DNA of 64,000 nt from Isoetes taiwanensis (taxonomy: Eukaryota; Streptophyta; Lycopodiopsida; Isoetales; Isoetaceae), in the NCBI GenBank assembly GCA_021234155.1, contig JAJEKV010000002.1, positions 29,137,115 through 29,201,114 on the forward strand, in the 5' to 3' direction. The notes beneath the pieces are model-generated. The model worked only from the letters and a program-made list of their open reading frames with translations, had not been told where the DNA came from and did no database searches. Every line of letters begins with the position of its first letter. The first letter of the stretch is position 1. This document shows, piece after piece, positions 41,066-53,825 of this stretch. A program made the position numbers and the translations under genes.

Positions 41066-43650
41066 CCAGCATTATTTTGAATTTTGATCCCTAGGGTAAC
41101 GGTCTGGTTCATTTTTTTGGCAACGTGGACATGATGGACATGACGTGGAACCTCTTTCCTCTGACATAGCATGTAACTCTAACCAAAAATAAATGTCAAT
41201 GTCAACTGTGAAAAATCCCTGTTGATGGCACTATGTGACTGGACAAGCCAAAACCACCGTGACTGTAAACATTTTCTGATGATCCATATGGGAATGTGTG
41301 AGGCTAATGAACAGAATGGCAAGTGCTTGAGATCCTAGAAGTGGTTATTAGATATGACAATTTTATTAGAGAGGAAGTCTAGGGACTGGCAGTATGGTAG
41401 GATCACATACATTAAGCAAAAAAAAAAAACATCCTCATGTGCGAAGTACTGAATAAGAAAAGAACTAGTGGCATGGGCTTTGGATAGGACAACTTTTGGT
41501 ATATGCGTAACTCTAAGTGCAAAAGACAGCTCAAATGTCCGCATATTATGATTTTCTAGGTAACAAATGGTGGGAACTCTTCAAACAGATGCACTCAAAC
41601 ATCTTATTGAGGAGTGCATACATAGTAGAAAGGGATCATGCACTAGCCATGAACTAATAGAAACTGGACATGTTCTGCTTGGGCCTTAAATCAATCTACG
41701 ATTAATTTTAGTTCCCTCCATGCAGGGTATAGAATGCTAATGAGACAAGTATACAGGTAGGCAAAGTTAGAGGCCTAAAGATCATTGCAAGGAAAGTTAG
41801 AGGCCTAAAGATCATTGCAAGGAAAGGTGCCCGAGTTGTTAGTAAAGTTGACATGATAATAAAGTTGGCATGAGCACGAGGAAATGGAACCATGTGTGGT
41901 TGGCCATGTGCAACAACACAGATCTGAAAATGAGGATGATGACGGGGAAAGTAATAAGCAAAGAAGAGGATGAGGAGGAGATTATGTGTACAATGCAAGA
42001 TATGGAGGTGGAGCATATGAGTATGAGGTCTTCAACCTTGGCAACAACACTCCACATTATGAATCCAACGCAAATGCCAAGACATCATGGCACACCTTGT
42101 GGAGCATGTAAACTCCCTTGATGTGCATGTTGGATCATCAGTGTTGGAACCAAGTAACAATTGTGATGTAGCATGTAGGGGCAATGGGATGCCAGCTTGT
42201 TTTGAGCATGGTGAAGCATCACGTTACTGTCATGAGTATCTTGTGCACTCTGAAGCACAATCTGCTGCCACAAGGCCCTCCTCCCTCAACCTCAGCCAAC
42301 ATAAGAGCTAAACTTCCAGGACAAAGGATAAGGGACCTAGCATAAGTGGTCTAGTCCACATTAGTAATGCAGTTTTTTTGTGAAAAAACGAGAATGAAGA
42401 AGGCAATGACGGTTGAGGCTGAAAACTAAAAGCTAAAACATTACAGGCCAAGAGGGCTGAGACTATCAAGAAGAAGACATTAAGAGAGGAGGAGAAGAAG
42501 AGGGCACAAGTAAAAAGAGAGGAAAGAGAGAACAAAAAGAGAACTGATGCTCAATTTGAAATCAACCTTAAAAAATTCATGTGCCCTCATGGGCAGTCAA
42601 GAGTGGCATCCATATTTAGATGCCAAAGGGCCACTCTTTGAATGCCAAGAGAAAGAGACTTTAGGTTAAGAATAGGTTGAGGGCCAAATTTGGTAGGAGC
42701 CCTATACTAGCAGCACCACTCGACCATAGTCGGCATAAGGCCATCCACCTTATATCAACCTCTTCTTGGTGCTCAAGAGTTGGTGTGGAAGTAATGAACA
42801 TGTCATTTCCTTATCTTCCTTGATATCAACCTAGCTGCGGAAGCGCATCAATGTCAGTGCTTGACAATACATACATAACAATATCATAACCACTACGAAG
42901 GTTGGAGAACCATAATCCGGTCATATATATAGCATCAACATTACATGGCATATATACCACCCATGCTTATACTCGTGGGGAATAACTGATGGTCTAGTCC
43001 TGACAGGGGGTATAGCAATGACATTGACTAGCGTAGAACAATAGTCCACTCCATCTGACCCTACTTATGCATAGTTGGCAAGGAGACCAAAGAACATTGG
43101 GTCTTGGCGATAGCCTGCCAGAGATGTAGCTATATGGGCTACTCTAGGGGTTGTATCTCCCCCAGTCTGATGAGGCAGGAAGAGCTGCTCTCTTCCAGAA
43201 GGAAGCATCATGTCGATGCATGCAGTTAGAAAGTCACAGTTGCCCATGCTCGTACTCGATCTAGCTCCATTGATGCGATGCATCACCTAGCAAGGGCCAA
43301 ACCCATACCGTACTTCTTGCAGTAGTAGCGTTTAGGTCTAGAAAGAAATGGTTTTCTAGTAGACATTCCACATCAAGAGACCAACTGCACTCAAAGAAGT
43401 CCTCCCTTGTAAGCCAATCAATCCCCTTTGCCCACCATTAGGTGGGCTCCTATGCGCGGTCGAATCTAGAGGGAGTTAATGAGGTCATTCACTAGAGTCA
43501 TCTCTATATATGGCTCCTAGATCTCTGCCTCCTTTCCTCACGCACAAGAGGTGCAACCAAAGAGAACATCCATGATCAATATCATAACAGAATAGAATAG
43601 GATAATAGTTCCATTAGGAATTTTTTGGGGTTATAAAAGATCCATTCTCG
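41066..43650. other. No recognised gene
   Basis: A perfect 30-bp tandem duplication is at 41763-41822. A plus-strand segment at 42420-42640 reads as a Lys/Glu-rich coil (AETIKKKTLREEEKKRAQ) then CPHGQSRVASIFRC in frame with stops upstream. It may be the remnant of an unknown protein, but I cannot assign it. Confidence 0.4.
41763..41822. repeat. Perfect 30-bp tandem duplication
   Basis: The 30-base unit beginning AAAGTTAGAGGCCTAAAGAT occurs twice in a row without differences. Confidence 0.95.
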
Positions 43651-43849
43651 AATAAGGATGAAAACAGACAAAAGCTCCCTTACTTAGTCTTTTCATTCAT
43701 CTCAGCAGTTTTTCTACAATAATATAGAGTGGATAGCTGCACATTGCAGGCTACCCAAAAAATGAAAAACATAGGGAATATTCAGTTATAACACTGGGAC
43801 CTCAAATAAATATGTGTGCTATAGATGTTGGCTAGTGTACCTGCTCAGA

Positions 43850-43915
43850 GCTTATCGCCGGGATTAAAAAACCCTGCCCTTTCGAGCTTTTGAGGAAAAC
43901 CCCTAGCAATAAAAT
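43850..43915 (-). mobile_element. LINE family C, 3' UTR scrap
   Basis: On the minus strand TTGCTAGGGGTTTTCCTCAA, AAGGGCAGGGTTTTTTAATC and CCCGGCGATAAG parallel the family C 3' UTR (TGCTAAGGTTTTTCCCTCGA ... GGCGGAGGTTTTTTAATCC). Only about 65 bases are recognisable. Confidence 0.6.
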
Positions 43916-44027
43916 CTCCGCAAGGGGTTTGGACAGCGCAAGGCTGCTAAACGTTCCCTCAAAAATACCCATGCTCCAAAAAGAATACCGAAGTCGTGCA
44001 TCACCCCTTGGACCTGCACATCACCAA

Positions 44028-44053
44028 CAAAAAAAAAAAAAAAAAAAAAAAAA
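44028..44053. repeat. Poly(A) run, about 26 nt
   Basis: It lies directly before the 57-bp hairpin repeat. No retroposon body was recognised upstream, so its origin is unclear. Confidence 0.8.
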
Positions 44054-44067
44054 CAATAGAAAAAAAC

Positions 44068-44181
44068 CTCGAAAAAGCGAGGGGCTGGTCACGCGTGCCA
44101 CGCGATAAAAAACAACATTTACACCTCGAAAACGCGAGGGGCTGGTCATGCGTGCCACACGACAAAAAACAATATTTACAA
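44068..44181. repeat. Tandem duplication of 57 bp with an internal hairpin
   Basis: The unit CCTCGAAAAAGCGAGGGGCT...AAAAAACAACATTTACA occurs twice. CCTCG and CGAGG pair around a short A-rich loop in both copies, and substitutions fall outside the stem. CACGCGTGCCACGCG in copy 1 offers a second short pairing. Confidence 0.85.
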
Positions 44182-44315
44182 TAACTAATTATGGTGCCCG
44201 GCGTTGCAGGGCTTCGTGACAATTTGAAGGGGTGGTTCTTTAATACTTAAAAAAAAAAAAAAGATTTAGAGCATGAAAATTTGGATTTGAAGATTGTAGG
44301 AGCAACTATGGAATA

Positions 44316-44640
44316 CGCAATTTGTATTCCTGTCACACGTATTTCATATACAAAAGTTTGGGCATTTCTAGTGCAACAATGGAACACACAAATTGTATTC
44401 TTGCCACACGTATTTCATACACACAAAAGCTGGGGCATTTGCAGTGGAACATACAATTTGTATTCTTGGCACACGTATTTCATACACAAAAGCTTGGGCA
44501 TTTGCAGTGCAACAACTGGCTTGAAGCTTCAAAAATACTCGTGGTTCAAAATGCCAAGCATCTTCGTTCCTTTTCCAATTTTTCTTTGGCTTGAAGCCTC
44601 AAAAATACTTGTGTTTCAACATGCAAAGAATCTAAACAAC
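44316..44640 (+). repeat. Triplicated then duplicated segment
   Basis: CACACGTATTTCATA followed by ACACAAAAGCTTGGGCATTT-like text occurs three times between 44325 and 44505, at intervals of 75 and 67 bases. Immediately after, TGGCTTGAAGC-TCAAAAATACT occurs twice about 70 bases apart (44517 and 44589). The copies differ at scattered sites. No family is recognised. Confidence 0.8.
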
Positions 44641-47600
44641 AAATCAAAACCAAAATGTCGGGGAGTTAATGAGCTCAAGGTTTCTAAAGGTATCTAGCTT
44701 TGCTAGTTCGCAACTAATTGATCATTATTAGGCAATTTGGCATGAGGCCCATTAAGCCACAAAGAAGAAGTTGTCAAATAAATCCAAGCGATGAAGATAT
44801 TTGTGGCATGAATACTTAAACATTGGGATTTCTTAAAGAGAATAACTCTTCACATAGAAACTTGAATTTGCAAATTTCTACATATGAACTCCATACTCCC
44901 TTTGAAGAGTAAGGAGAACCATTTATATAACTACTTTGAGAACACGCACAAACTGGATTACATGCAAACAGATAGTGTCTAATAAGCAAAAGCAAAGGCG
45001 TGTATAAAACAATCATGCATGTCTTGGATCTAGATCCTTTCTTAAACCCAACTATCTTCCTTCAACTTCCTCCTTGCTTTTGCTCTATCTTCAAAGCGCC
45101 ATTCAATTTCCCAATAGAAAGCGTTATTAAACAGATGATCCTCCATAACCTGAAAATGATTGAGAACACGTTTATGATAGGAAAATACATGATAATTTCA
45201 GTATAAATAATTTATGCTCCTTTCAAAGTATCACATTACAGTAGACATGCATTTCACCCTCCTTGTTGCGGTATTAAAGTTTAATAGCTACTAAAGGTGG
45301 CCTCAAATAGCAATCATTGTTCGTAACAGATCTGCAATGAAGTAGAATGTAGAATGTAGAATGTAGCAATATACCATGTAAAAAGGTAACTGCAGCTTGC
45401 GAGTCAAGCAAGGCTTAAGAAGAATAGTAAGCCTCATAGCCTAAGCGGCATGCTCCTGACATTTCAAAAGTAATCAGCCTAATATATTGCCATCTAGCCG
45501 CAGATCGAACTTATGCAGGAAGATGGCAAGTGGCACCATGCCATTGGAGCCAAAATTGCAATGCTAAGATGCTTATTTTCACAGATGGATAGATTGACAC
45601 ATAACATCCCTCAACAACTAAATATTAAGCAAATTATAGCTAATGTTGGGATGGATCTATTTATCTCGCAATGGCTGCACATGGATCTAATAAACAAATG
45701 GAGGAAGTCTGACACAGAAGTTGAAATGATGAGATGAGAAGCTACATACCTCCGTATACTATCCCTGCCACTTTAGTGTGTTCGTATCCATGTACCCTAG
45801 TTTCAACTACATCTAAAAGCACTTCAGACAAACATCCGTCTCAAGAGCAATTTCTATGTTTGCAATACATTCTTCTTGCACGTAGCAGTTATCATTTTTA
45901 CCATGGCAAGTGGCCTTACCAAGTGATTTTTAGAGTAAGTCGGGGCCATTGACAACTGATGTTGCCTCTTCCTCTGGAGTCATATTTTGGGCCTGCAAGT
46001 GAAGGGATCTAGACACATTATTATTATTGCTAAAGATAATGAGACAATTTTGTAGGAGCACATAGGACTATCAATATGTTTAGTTAGTTAATTACCTTAA
46101 ACAGTAACAAATGCAGTAGAACTTATGCACAGTAATAAGTTCTTGTACTCATGAGTTAACGTCTATAAGCTGCAGGATCTTAGTCTCATTGTCTAACTGC
46201 AGAACATGTTTGCAATCATGTACAACAAATGAATCATCATAGCGTAAATAGGCATAATATACATATATATTCACAGAGTGCACAGAGTACATTGGAAGTT
46301 CATTTCAGTTTCAATAGAGCATGATTTATAAAAATAACTCTAAAGTCCAAGCCTGATACAACATATAACAGCAAAATGGTTACCTCAAACTGATGGGCTC
46401 TTCCTAGATGTAAATCACAAAGCAATATGTGAAGTCGCAATAAAACTAATTGCGCTAGAGAGAATGTAAAGGGATGCTGAAAGTGCCCTCTTAGCAATCA
46501 TGACTTGCATGCACATCCAACATTCAAGGCATTTCTGGAACCGAGTTACAAATCACGACCAATTTTCAAAATAAAATGTGCAATTATCATTTGTTGAATC
46601 ATGTAGTGAATCATACCTTCATCTCGAGAATAAAAATACAGAGCTACTTTTATGATGGTGATAGTTTCATTGGTGTAGCCACATCAATTCAGCTGGAGAG
46701 AAGCTTGTATGCAACATAGATACATGATGGCATAACTTGCACGAATCTACCTCCATGATCTGCATGTTTTATAGGTGAATGTGTAAGTTGGATGACTGAA
46801 CATCCCAATAAATAAGACATATATCAATAGTTATGGTGGCTTAGGGAAGTAAAACCACGAATTAGTCATACCTTTCAAGCTGCAAATGCATCAAGGTAGA
46901 AATATCACCTCAAATAAATCAGAGCAGAACTTCCTTAATATCAGCTCTTTACTTATTAGCTCTTTACTTCCTTCATTATGAATTTTGACATCAGTGCCAG
47001 GTGACTTTACTATTTGGGAACTATTTGGTCAAAGAAGAGCCATCATTGAATCATTTGCCTAATTCTAACACATAATGATGTGCATTCAAGAATATCAGCT
47101 GGAAAAACAAAATTTGCAGGCAAAAACTTATACCAACAAATTAAATATTTAAAATAAATCAAGTGCTTGCCTGTTATTCATGTAAAAGAAGATTGTAGAA
47201 ACAATCCAGAAGACCTGCCAACAAAGATAGTCCTTGCTTGTTCTAGTAAATTATCACACGTGAGTGTTAATATATGTTCAACATCTAAGTTACAACAAAA
47301 ACATAAACATTGAACATGATCTTTCAGAGCAGTGGGACTCCTAACCAAAGCAAAATCCGCAAGAAGAGGTTTTGCCATCCCGAAGCCATATCTTGCAATG
47401 AAAGAAAACAACTGGCTACTCAATCACAAACCAAACTCTCCAGATTCACGAATCAAGCTCTGCAAATTGCCGTAGCTGCCATGATTTTGTTTAAGCCATG
47501 CATGCACAAATCTTGAAAAGGCACTTTAAGAGTGATTGATCATAAACAAACCATAATGAATGGATGAAAATAAAAGAACATGCAAGAATCAATCACTGTA

Positions 47601-48470
47601 CTCTACTCTGACAGCTCAAGATTTAGTCTGCAAGTTTGATGTGCAAGTTTGATGGTGATCCAAAGTGAAAACAAATCCTGCAAAGAAGCACAATAGAGAC
47701 CAAAGCTAAGTAGAAGATTAAATAGCATACCCTTGCAGGCAACCAAAAACAGGCTAATCTTGCAGATCCAGACATTCCCTTTATATTTTGTCTGCATCGA
47801 CTTGCCCATTTTCCAGATTGCCATTTTCCAGATTGCCCATTCTCCAGATTGCCCATTTTCTGGCTATGGCGACGGTTTCTAGCTATGGCGAAGCTTTCGG
47901 CTGATGCTGCATCCATCCGTCTGTAAATGACAATAGGAGCAAATAACAGAGCAAGGGTTGGGGTGGGCTGCCATAGCCACCGACCTTAAGCTTCAGATGC
48001 TTCAGATCCGATACCTTCTGCTTCAAATTTCTTCAGCAATAGGCAGAAACGCATCCCAAGTTTTGTTTTGCAGGGGAAAAGAAGATCGTCTCACATTCTG
48101 GCACTGGGGAAGACCCGTTACTATCCCTTTCCAGCTGCAAGAAGATAATCCATCCTTCGCAATCTCAAAGCAATTCAATTGAAAGAAAAAACCCTCACGG
48201 ACACAAATTCCTTCTAATGATTTTTGCAAAATCCAATTCCGATGAAAAATGAAGAGTGCCTTGGCATGTGGCATCCATGCAGAGGAACTTAGTATGGAAA
48301 AAACTCCTATCCGGCCACCATTTTCGACGCCTTATTACAATCCCACCTACCCATCGAAACCATAAAAAGAAGGGTTAGCGATTTTTGGAAAATCAAAAAA
48401 ATTTGCCGGCGACCAAAATGTCAATAATCTTAGGAAATCGCATAAGAAAAAATTCCAAAAAACTTTCTCA
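44641..48470. other. No recognised gene in about 3.8 kb
   Basis: Frames are short and interrupted. A minus-strand frame at 47178-47423 (LFSFIARYGFGMAKPLLADF, with several Cys afterwards) looks protein-like but has no recognised family. Short repeats of CCATTTTCCAGATTGCCCAT at 47810-47860 are the only other structure. A multi-exon gene could be hidden here; I cannot show one. Confidence 0.4.
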
Positions 48471-48529
48471 CTAAATCGGAAAATCCCAAATTAACAAGAT
48501 TGATATACACATTAAGGGAGGTGGGTGGG

Positions 48530-48722
48530 AGTCAAGGGAACTATTGAGAGAGGAGAAAACGCCGATGAGAAGTCGATGAAGAACCTGCAAGAAATAGCAA
48601 TCCCCAAATGAACCAGACCCCCAGAAAATACATGCAATGCATGCATTATACATGGAAGAGATGCATGCTCGCCCATTCGAGAATACCGATCCGATGGCTC
48701 TAATCAATGGCATTCTCGAATA
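48530..48722. repeat. Direct repeat of about 195 bp, copy 1
   Basis: GTCAAGGGAACTATTGAGAG through ATCCGATGGCTCTAATCAAT matches 48910-49103 at roughly 90% by eye, offset about 380 bp. Its right edge (ATTCTCGAATAAGG..., GAAAACAGACAAAAGCTCCC) also matches 43645-43680. Confidence 0.85.
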
Positions 48723-48909
48723 AGGGCTCGCATGAAAACAGACAAAAGCTCCCGACAAAAAGAGAACTTCCTTATCAAAACGGGATCGAGGTCGAAGATT
48801 AAGGGATGGCCAAAAAAGGGACAAGATCGGGGAAGAACATGTCACAACATGGAAAAGGGCGCTAAATTGTCAAACCATGCAGGGAGAAGCCCCTTCCTTG
48901 CCTGGTATC

Positions 48910-49105
48910 AAGGAAAGAGAGTCAAGGGAACTGCTGAGAGAGGAGAAAACGCCGATGAGAAGTCGATGAAGAACCTGCAAGAAAAAGCAATCCCCAAATG
49001 AACCAGAGCCCCAGAAAATGCATGCAATGTATATGCATGCATGGGAGAGATGTATGCTCGCCCAATCGAGAATACCGATCCGATGGCTCGAATCGATGGC
49101 ATTAC
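48910..49105. repeat. Direct repeat of about 195 bp, copy 2
   Basis: This is the partner of 48530-48722 in the same orientation. The intervening 190 bases are unrelated. The repeat contains near-palindromic CATGCATGCAT-type text. Confidence 0.85.
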
Positions 49106-49109
49106 TTGA

Positions 49110-50090
49110 TGCCAACTAGGAAATATGCTGGCCAATGAAAAAACATGATTTGATAGAAGCAGTTATTCAGTTATAGCATGGCAAGATTTAATTAGAAGTT
49201 TCAGTGCATTGTGCTAGTCGGGTTGCTCGATCCTTTTGTCGCCTTGTCCTATGAAAAAACAAATTTTCCCTCCTCTACCCCTTTCTCATGCCTTCTTGGT
49301 TGACTGGCAAGATCGGTTGAAGGAACACCGTGTCAGGATGCGCATGATATATATTTCTGTAGTCATTACACTCTGGTTGCTCCTTGATATCTGTGCTACT
49401 AGGTCAAGGCTAAGAACCGTAATCACTGTTTAGCTTCCTACGAAAAATATGCTTTGTATTTCGAACTTAGAATTTAAAAAACTCCAGGAAAATAGTGATA
49501 TGAATGGATGCATAATTCTTCTGTCATTGTCTCTCAGATACATAGCATGTTCATCTAATATATTGTTTTTTTTTTCCTTTTGTTTCAGACAATTCCTTCT
49601 TTTCTTTGTTTCAGACAATTCTGATCTGAAAGATACAAATCTCTATTCAGTATATGTTTCCTCTCCACATCATATTCTGTAAAAAATATCGTGAATATGC
49701 ATTTCAACCTTGTCTCTAATGTTAAATTCTAATCTCTCACATGTTTTTCTGGTTATTTACAGATGTCAATGGAGGACAAGATTACCTCTGTTATCACTAA
49801 ATAGTTGTATAGATCCTACAACTGGGTTCTCATTTGTCACAATGCAGCCATCATTGAGAGGCGCTTTTAAAGTTAAACGAGCCTGATTGAATGACTTAAA
49901 ATCCCATCAGAAAGGTAGGGTTAAATAGATTCAAAAGCATAGAAAGCATGGCATCTTCTAGTTTAGCATGTTTATGGCCATTTTGACTTAACTATACCAT
50001 TGATAGGGAATGTAGACTTCAAAAATTGCAACCAAATTATAAGTTCATTTCTGATTCCAATCTTTTTTTCTAATTTATTATAGCTAATTA
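49110..50090. other. No recognised feature
   Basis: This is AT-rich with short frames. ATTCCTTCTTTTCTTTGTTTCAGACAATTC-type text is locally repeated near 49580-49622. Confidence 0.4.
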
Positions 50091-50149
50091 TTTGTTCCAA
50101 TATTTCTTTTTCTTTAGAGCTTTACTAATTCCACTATTTCTCTACTTTT

Positions 50150-50810
50150 ATCCTATAGGATTTTGCCAATCAAACCAAGAAAATTTGGTTAATGTCGAAA
50201 GCATAACAAGTACATTCCATGCTTTTCATTTAGAACTCGGTTCAATTATCTTTGAAGATGTCAATGCAGTTGAGTTGCAAAATAGGTCAACATTTTTTAG
50301 AAGCACATCTATTATCCAAAGGTGAAAAAATAGTAGAAGTCCCTTTGCCTCATATTGCAGACATGGTTTTTTTACCAAAACGTTCTCACATATTGATGTT
50401 TGTAAAGAAAAAGTTGTGTGAGATTCATGTTGCATTGAAAGAGAATGTAAAATCAGTCGCAATATTTTATGGTTCATGTATTGTCTAAGAAGACAAGCTT
50501 TATACCTTACCTTTAAGTGAAAGTCAGTATTCAAGGTAGGTTTCTCTTGATCAAGATGAAGGTGATGGTCTGCATTCAAAAGAAGTCAAATTTTCTGTTC
50601 ATATAAATGGGCAATCGTTTTAAACAGTTGAAGTTGAATCAAAATGGTCCTTATATGATAGTCGTTAAAGGTTAGAAGTAGAAAGCGATCTAAGTTCTTT
50701 CAAGTTCACAATGAATGGAGTAAAGATTGGGAAACGAAGAGAGGAATTTATGAAAGCAAATGATTGTCTGCCTCCTCTTATGACTTCATTGTATGAGTAG
50801 CGAAAGCTAT
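50150..50810 (+). pseudogene. Degraded coding-like segment of unknown family
   Basis: The plus strand carries successive protein-like stretches in shifting frames: NQENLVNVESITSTFHAFHL and GSIIFEDVNAVELQNRS (50092 frame), HLLSKGEKIVEVPLPHIADM and FVKKKLCEIHVALKENVKSV (50252 frame). After a stop, SLDQDEGDGLHSKEVKFSVH and SSFKFTMNGVKIGKRREEF follow up to about 50800. The hydrophobic/charged alternation looks like real protein sequence. I recognise no motif. Frameshifts and stops show it is no longer translated as one protein. Host or mobile origin is open. Confidence 0.35.
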
Positions 50811-52560
50811 TTTATAAAAATGAAAAATTGTATCTTATGTACGTCAATATATTTAAAGCTTTGAATCTCTTCTACCAAAGCTATTTTGCTTTTTTCAAAA
50901 TTTTGGTTCAAGAAAAAAGCTTTTAATCAAAAAACTTATTTTTCTTTGGATGGACCATTGGTTCTAAGGACCTTATCTAAGGGCGGCTGAAATATCTAAG
51001 GATCGAGAAGATATTATTTTGGCATCAAGCCTATAATAGAAAAAAGTGGCCATTTAAATGTAATGGAGGAGCGTTGAAGCTAATAAAAGGAGAGCCCTTA
51101 TATCCACAAACATTTTTTGCTACATGCTTCATTTTTTTTTGCTACGGTTCGTGGTCCATCCCTCCCTCATACATTTGGAGTGGTTGTTTGCAGCAGTCTC
51201 ATAAACAGGGCACCAGAGTTGGACTATGGCAATGATTTGCATCTAGAGGAGCCTAGGCATTTTCTTTTCAAGGTCAATAGCCATAGTTCTGTTTTGTGAA
51301 AAAAATTGAGATGTGTTTTTGGGTTGGAAAAAAAAAATAAAAAAGCAAAAAAGCGGCGTTTTTTATCGTTTTTTTTTTTTTGAAATTATTTGTTTTGGTG
51401 TGTTGTTTCGTGTTTTATTAATAGTTCATATGTATTCATGAACTCGCCCATGTTTTTCGAATTTTTATTTGTTTTCCAAACCAAAAAATCAACATCTCCC
51501 ATAACACACCAAAACAAAATTTATTTTTTTTTTTTTCTGTTTTTTATTATGAGTCGAGGCAACTAGATTTTATTGTAATATGTTGCATGCTTGCTTGTCT
51601 TAAATTTGGTTATATCTCCTGTATTCAATTTTTGCTTTTGGGTTAAAACAAATTTCCATTACAGAAAGGATCCAAATTTCTAAATTAGTTATGATCTTGG
51701 CCTATACTCCAAGATAAACTTTATAATCATATACTTATTGGTGGTATCAATATTGTTTGCATTCATCTCTTAAACAGATCAAGGTAATGCAGAGATCAAG
51801 CATGAATGAATCCAATGCACAATTTCTCTAAATTCATTGTTTATCTAACTTTAGTGGTATTGTGGCTCTGTTGTGTCTTAAGTTGTCGTTTTTAAGTTTC
51901 ATTTGCAGTCTTCTGAAGATTTAAAAGTAAATCTTTCTGCATCTGGAAAGATATTTGTTGCTTCTATAATTTATTACATCCTGATCGGAAAACATAACTA
52001 CCTTCCCTATTCACGCAGGCCCTTACTGCAATGTTCTTGTATATAAGGAGCTCCAAAAGCAATAGGGCAATGAGTATTTCTTGCAATCCTAATGCAGAGA
52101 AAGCCCAATCTTTAAACTATGAGATGCTAATATGCTTATATTTTTATATGAATGGCATCTCAGACAACAAAAATTTGCAAAGGCATTGTTAATTTTCGAT
52201 TCTTTTGGACGTTAAACATCTTGTCTTTTAGATAATCTTCAAAGAATGATTATAAGTTGTATATTGTCACAAGTTGTGCTTTGCACTTGAATTGATCCAT
52301 GCCAACAATTGTTCTTTTATATACTAGAATACAAATCAAGTTATATCTGGTCAATTGCTCTTTAAGGATCAAAATATTAGAAGGAAAATGAAATCTAGTG
52401 ATGCCTTATTCTATCTCAGTCCTGCTGCTTCCCAGATCTAAAAACGGTTCTATAGAAATAAATCTGGCAATAAGATTTCTCCTGTTATTTATGTACAGAT
52501 GTGTTTGAAGCCTTAACAATGATTTGAGCTCTGATCATCCGGACCAAGAAACATATCAGG
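50811..52560. other. No recognised gene
   Basis: AT-rich with several T or A runs at 51300-51540. Nothing else stands out. Confidence 0.4.
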
Positions 52561-52567
52561 CTTTTCA

Positions 52568-52939
52568 ATGCATGGTGGTAGCAAAATTATAGATTTTTTT
52601 TTGCCTAGTATAATGGTTTCTCTCAATGTGATCTCTTACATCACAATAGTATTTGCAGGAAGCCTGGTAATCAATGCCATGGGTTACGCAGCAAATCAAA
52701 GTTCTAAGGCAACACATTGCTCTGGCTTTACATGCACAATTCTCTTCTTCTTCTTCTATCGAATTCCTCAATTCTACCAAAATATATACTTGGAGACCAC
52801 ATCATCACCTATGACAAAACACATGAGAGATGGTACATCCTTTGCAATGACGTTGCATGACAAAGATGTTACCTGCAAGAAAAGAGTTGAACTGTGTAAA
52901 CCTTTCCTGTACATAAGCAACATCCATTCTTTATGTTAG
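52568..52939 (+). CDS. Hypothetical ORF, 123 aa
   Basis: ATG at 52568 opens 123 codons with a hydrophobic segment (IMVSLNVISYITIVFAGSLV) that could cross a membrane, and a second one (CTILFFFFYRIPQF). Several Cys lie in the C-terminal half. No family is recognised and the region is AT-rich, so this may be chance. Confidence 0.15.
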   Translation: MHGGSKIIDFFLPSIMVSLNVISYITIVFAGSLVINAMGYAANQSSKATHCSGFTCTILFFFFYRIPQFYQNIYLETTSSPMTKHMRDGTSFAMTLHDKDVTCKKRVELCKPFLYISNIHSLC

Positions 52940-52957
52940 CTTTAGTAAAGAAATGTA

Positions 52958-53050
52958 TCAAATGTATTTTCTAATGTATCGTATTCCCTAATGTATTAAA
53001 TGCATTCCTTAACGTATCAAATGTATTTCCTAATGTATCAGATGTATACG
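52958..53050. repeat. Short degenerate tandem repeat (GTATCAAATGTATTNNCTAAT)
   Basis: About four units of roughly 21-24 bases based on TATCAAATGTATTTCCTAAT follow one another with substitutions. Confidence 0.8.
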
Positions 53051-53060
53051 TCTTGCTTTC

Positions 53061-53825
53061 ATATGTTGATATTATCAGTGCATCAATTGGAGATGTTGCT
53101 TTATGTGGTAATGGTATGGGTAGGAAATGCTAATATGACATGCATATGGTAGATTCATATGGCCTGGTAAATAGTCCATATTATCCAATGTTCCCTGCAT
53201 GTACAGTCACAATGTATTGTTCATGTCGGGAACCAAGGTGCCATTGAAGGAATAAACCTTTTCAAATCTGGGCATGGATTTGTCAAGCTCAAATACAATA
53301 AACTAGTTAGCAACGGCATCAGGATTCCAGTTCATGCGAACGCTCCATCCATCTCAAAATTAGACAGAATATGCCACTTCGCACTTGGAATATTTAGTTA
53401 TATGGAAGTAGCAGAGAATCTAGAGATATTAATAATGCCTCTAAATTTGCATTGCATATGATTGAATCAGTACATCTATATGAGCATGGTTTGAAAGGAT
53501 TTGAATCATTATAGTAGGCAGAAAAAGAAACGCATCACTTTTTGTTATCCCTTGCTGATGCTAAGCTTGTAAAATTACATGTGACTTGCCATGTTTTAAC
53601 TGCAAATAAGATCCTCACTGTTGTGCGAATCTATAAAATAAGAAGCAGCAACAAATCTTGTCAAGCTATACTTATAGAGATGTCCAATGTAAAAATTAGT
53701 AGGAGATACAAGATCGAGCCTCTCATTAATATTTGGAGGGAGGGAGCTTAAACATATCAAGCTTAAATGCAGACTTGGCTTTATTGGGATCCATAAGAAA
53801 TGACAATGACAAGCCTTTTTTACAG
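53061..53825. other. No recognised gene
   Basis: A plus-strand stretch at 53240-53750 has some protein-like frames interrupted by stops, in the style of retroelement relics. No diagnostic motif was found. Confidence 0.35.

Noticed and set aside
42087-42130. CGACK-like cysteine text, as a possible LOB-domain fragment
   Set aside because: The Cys spacing breaks down at once with a stop; no further LOB motifs.
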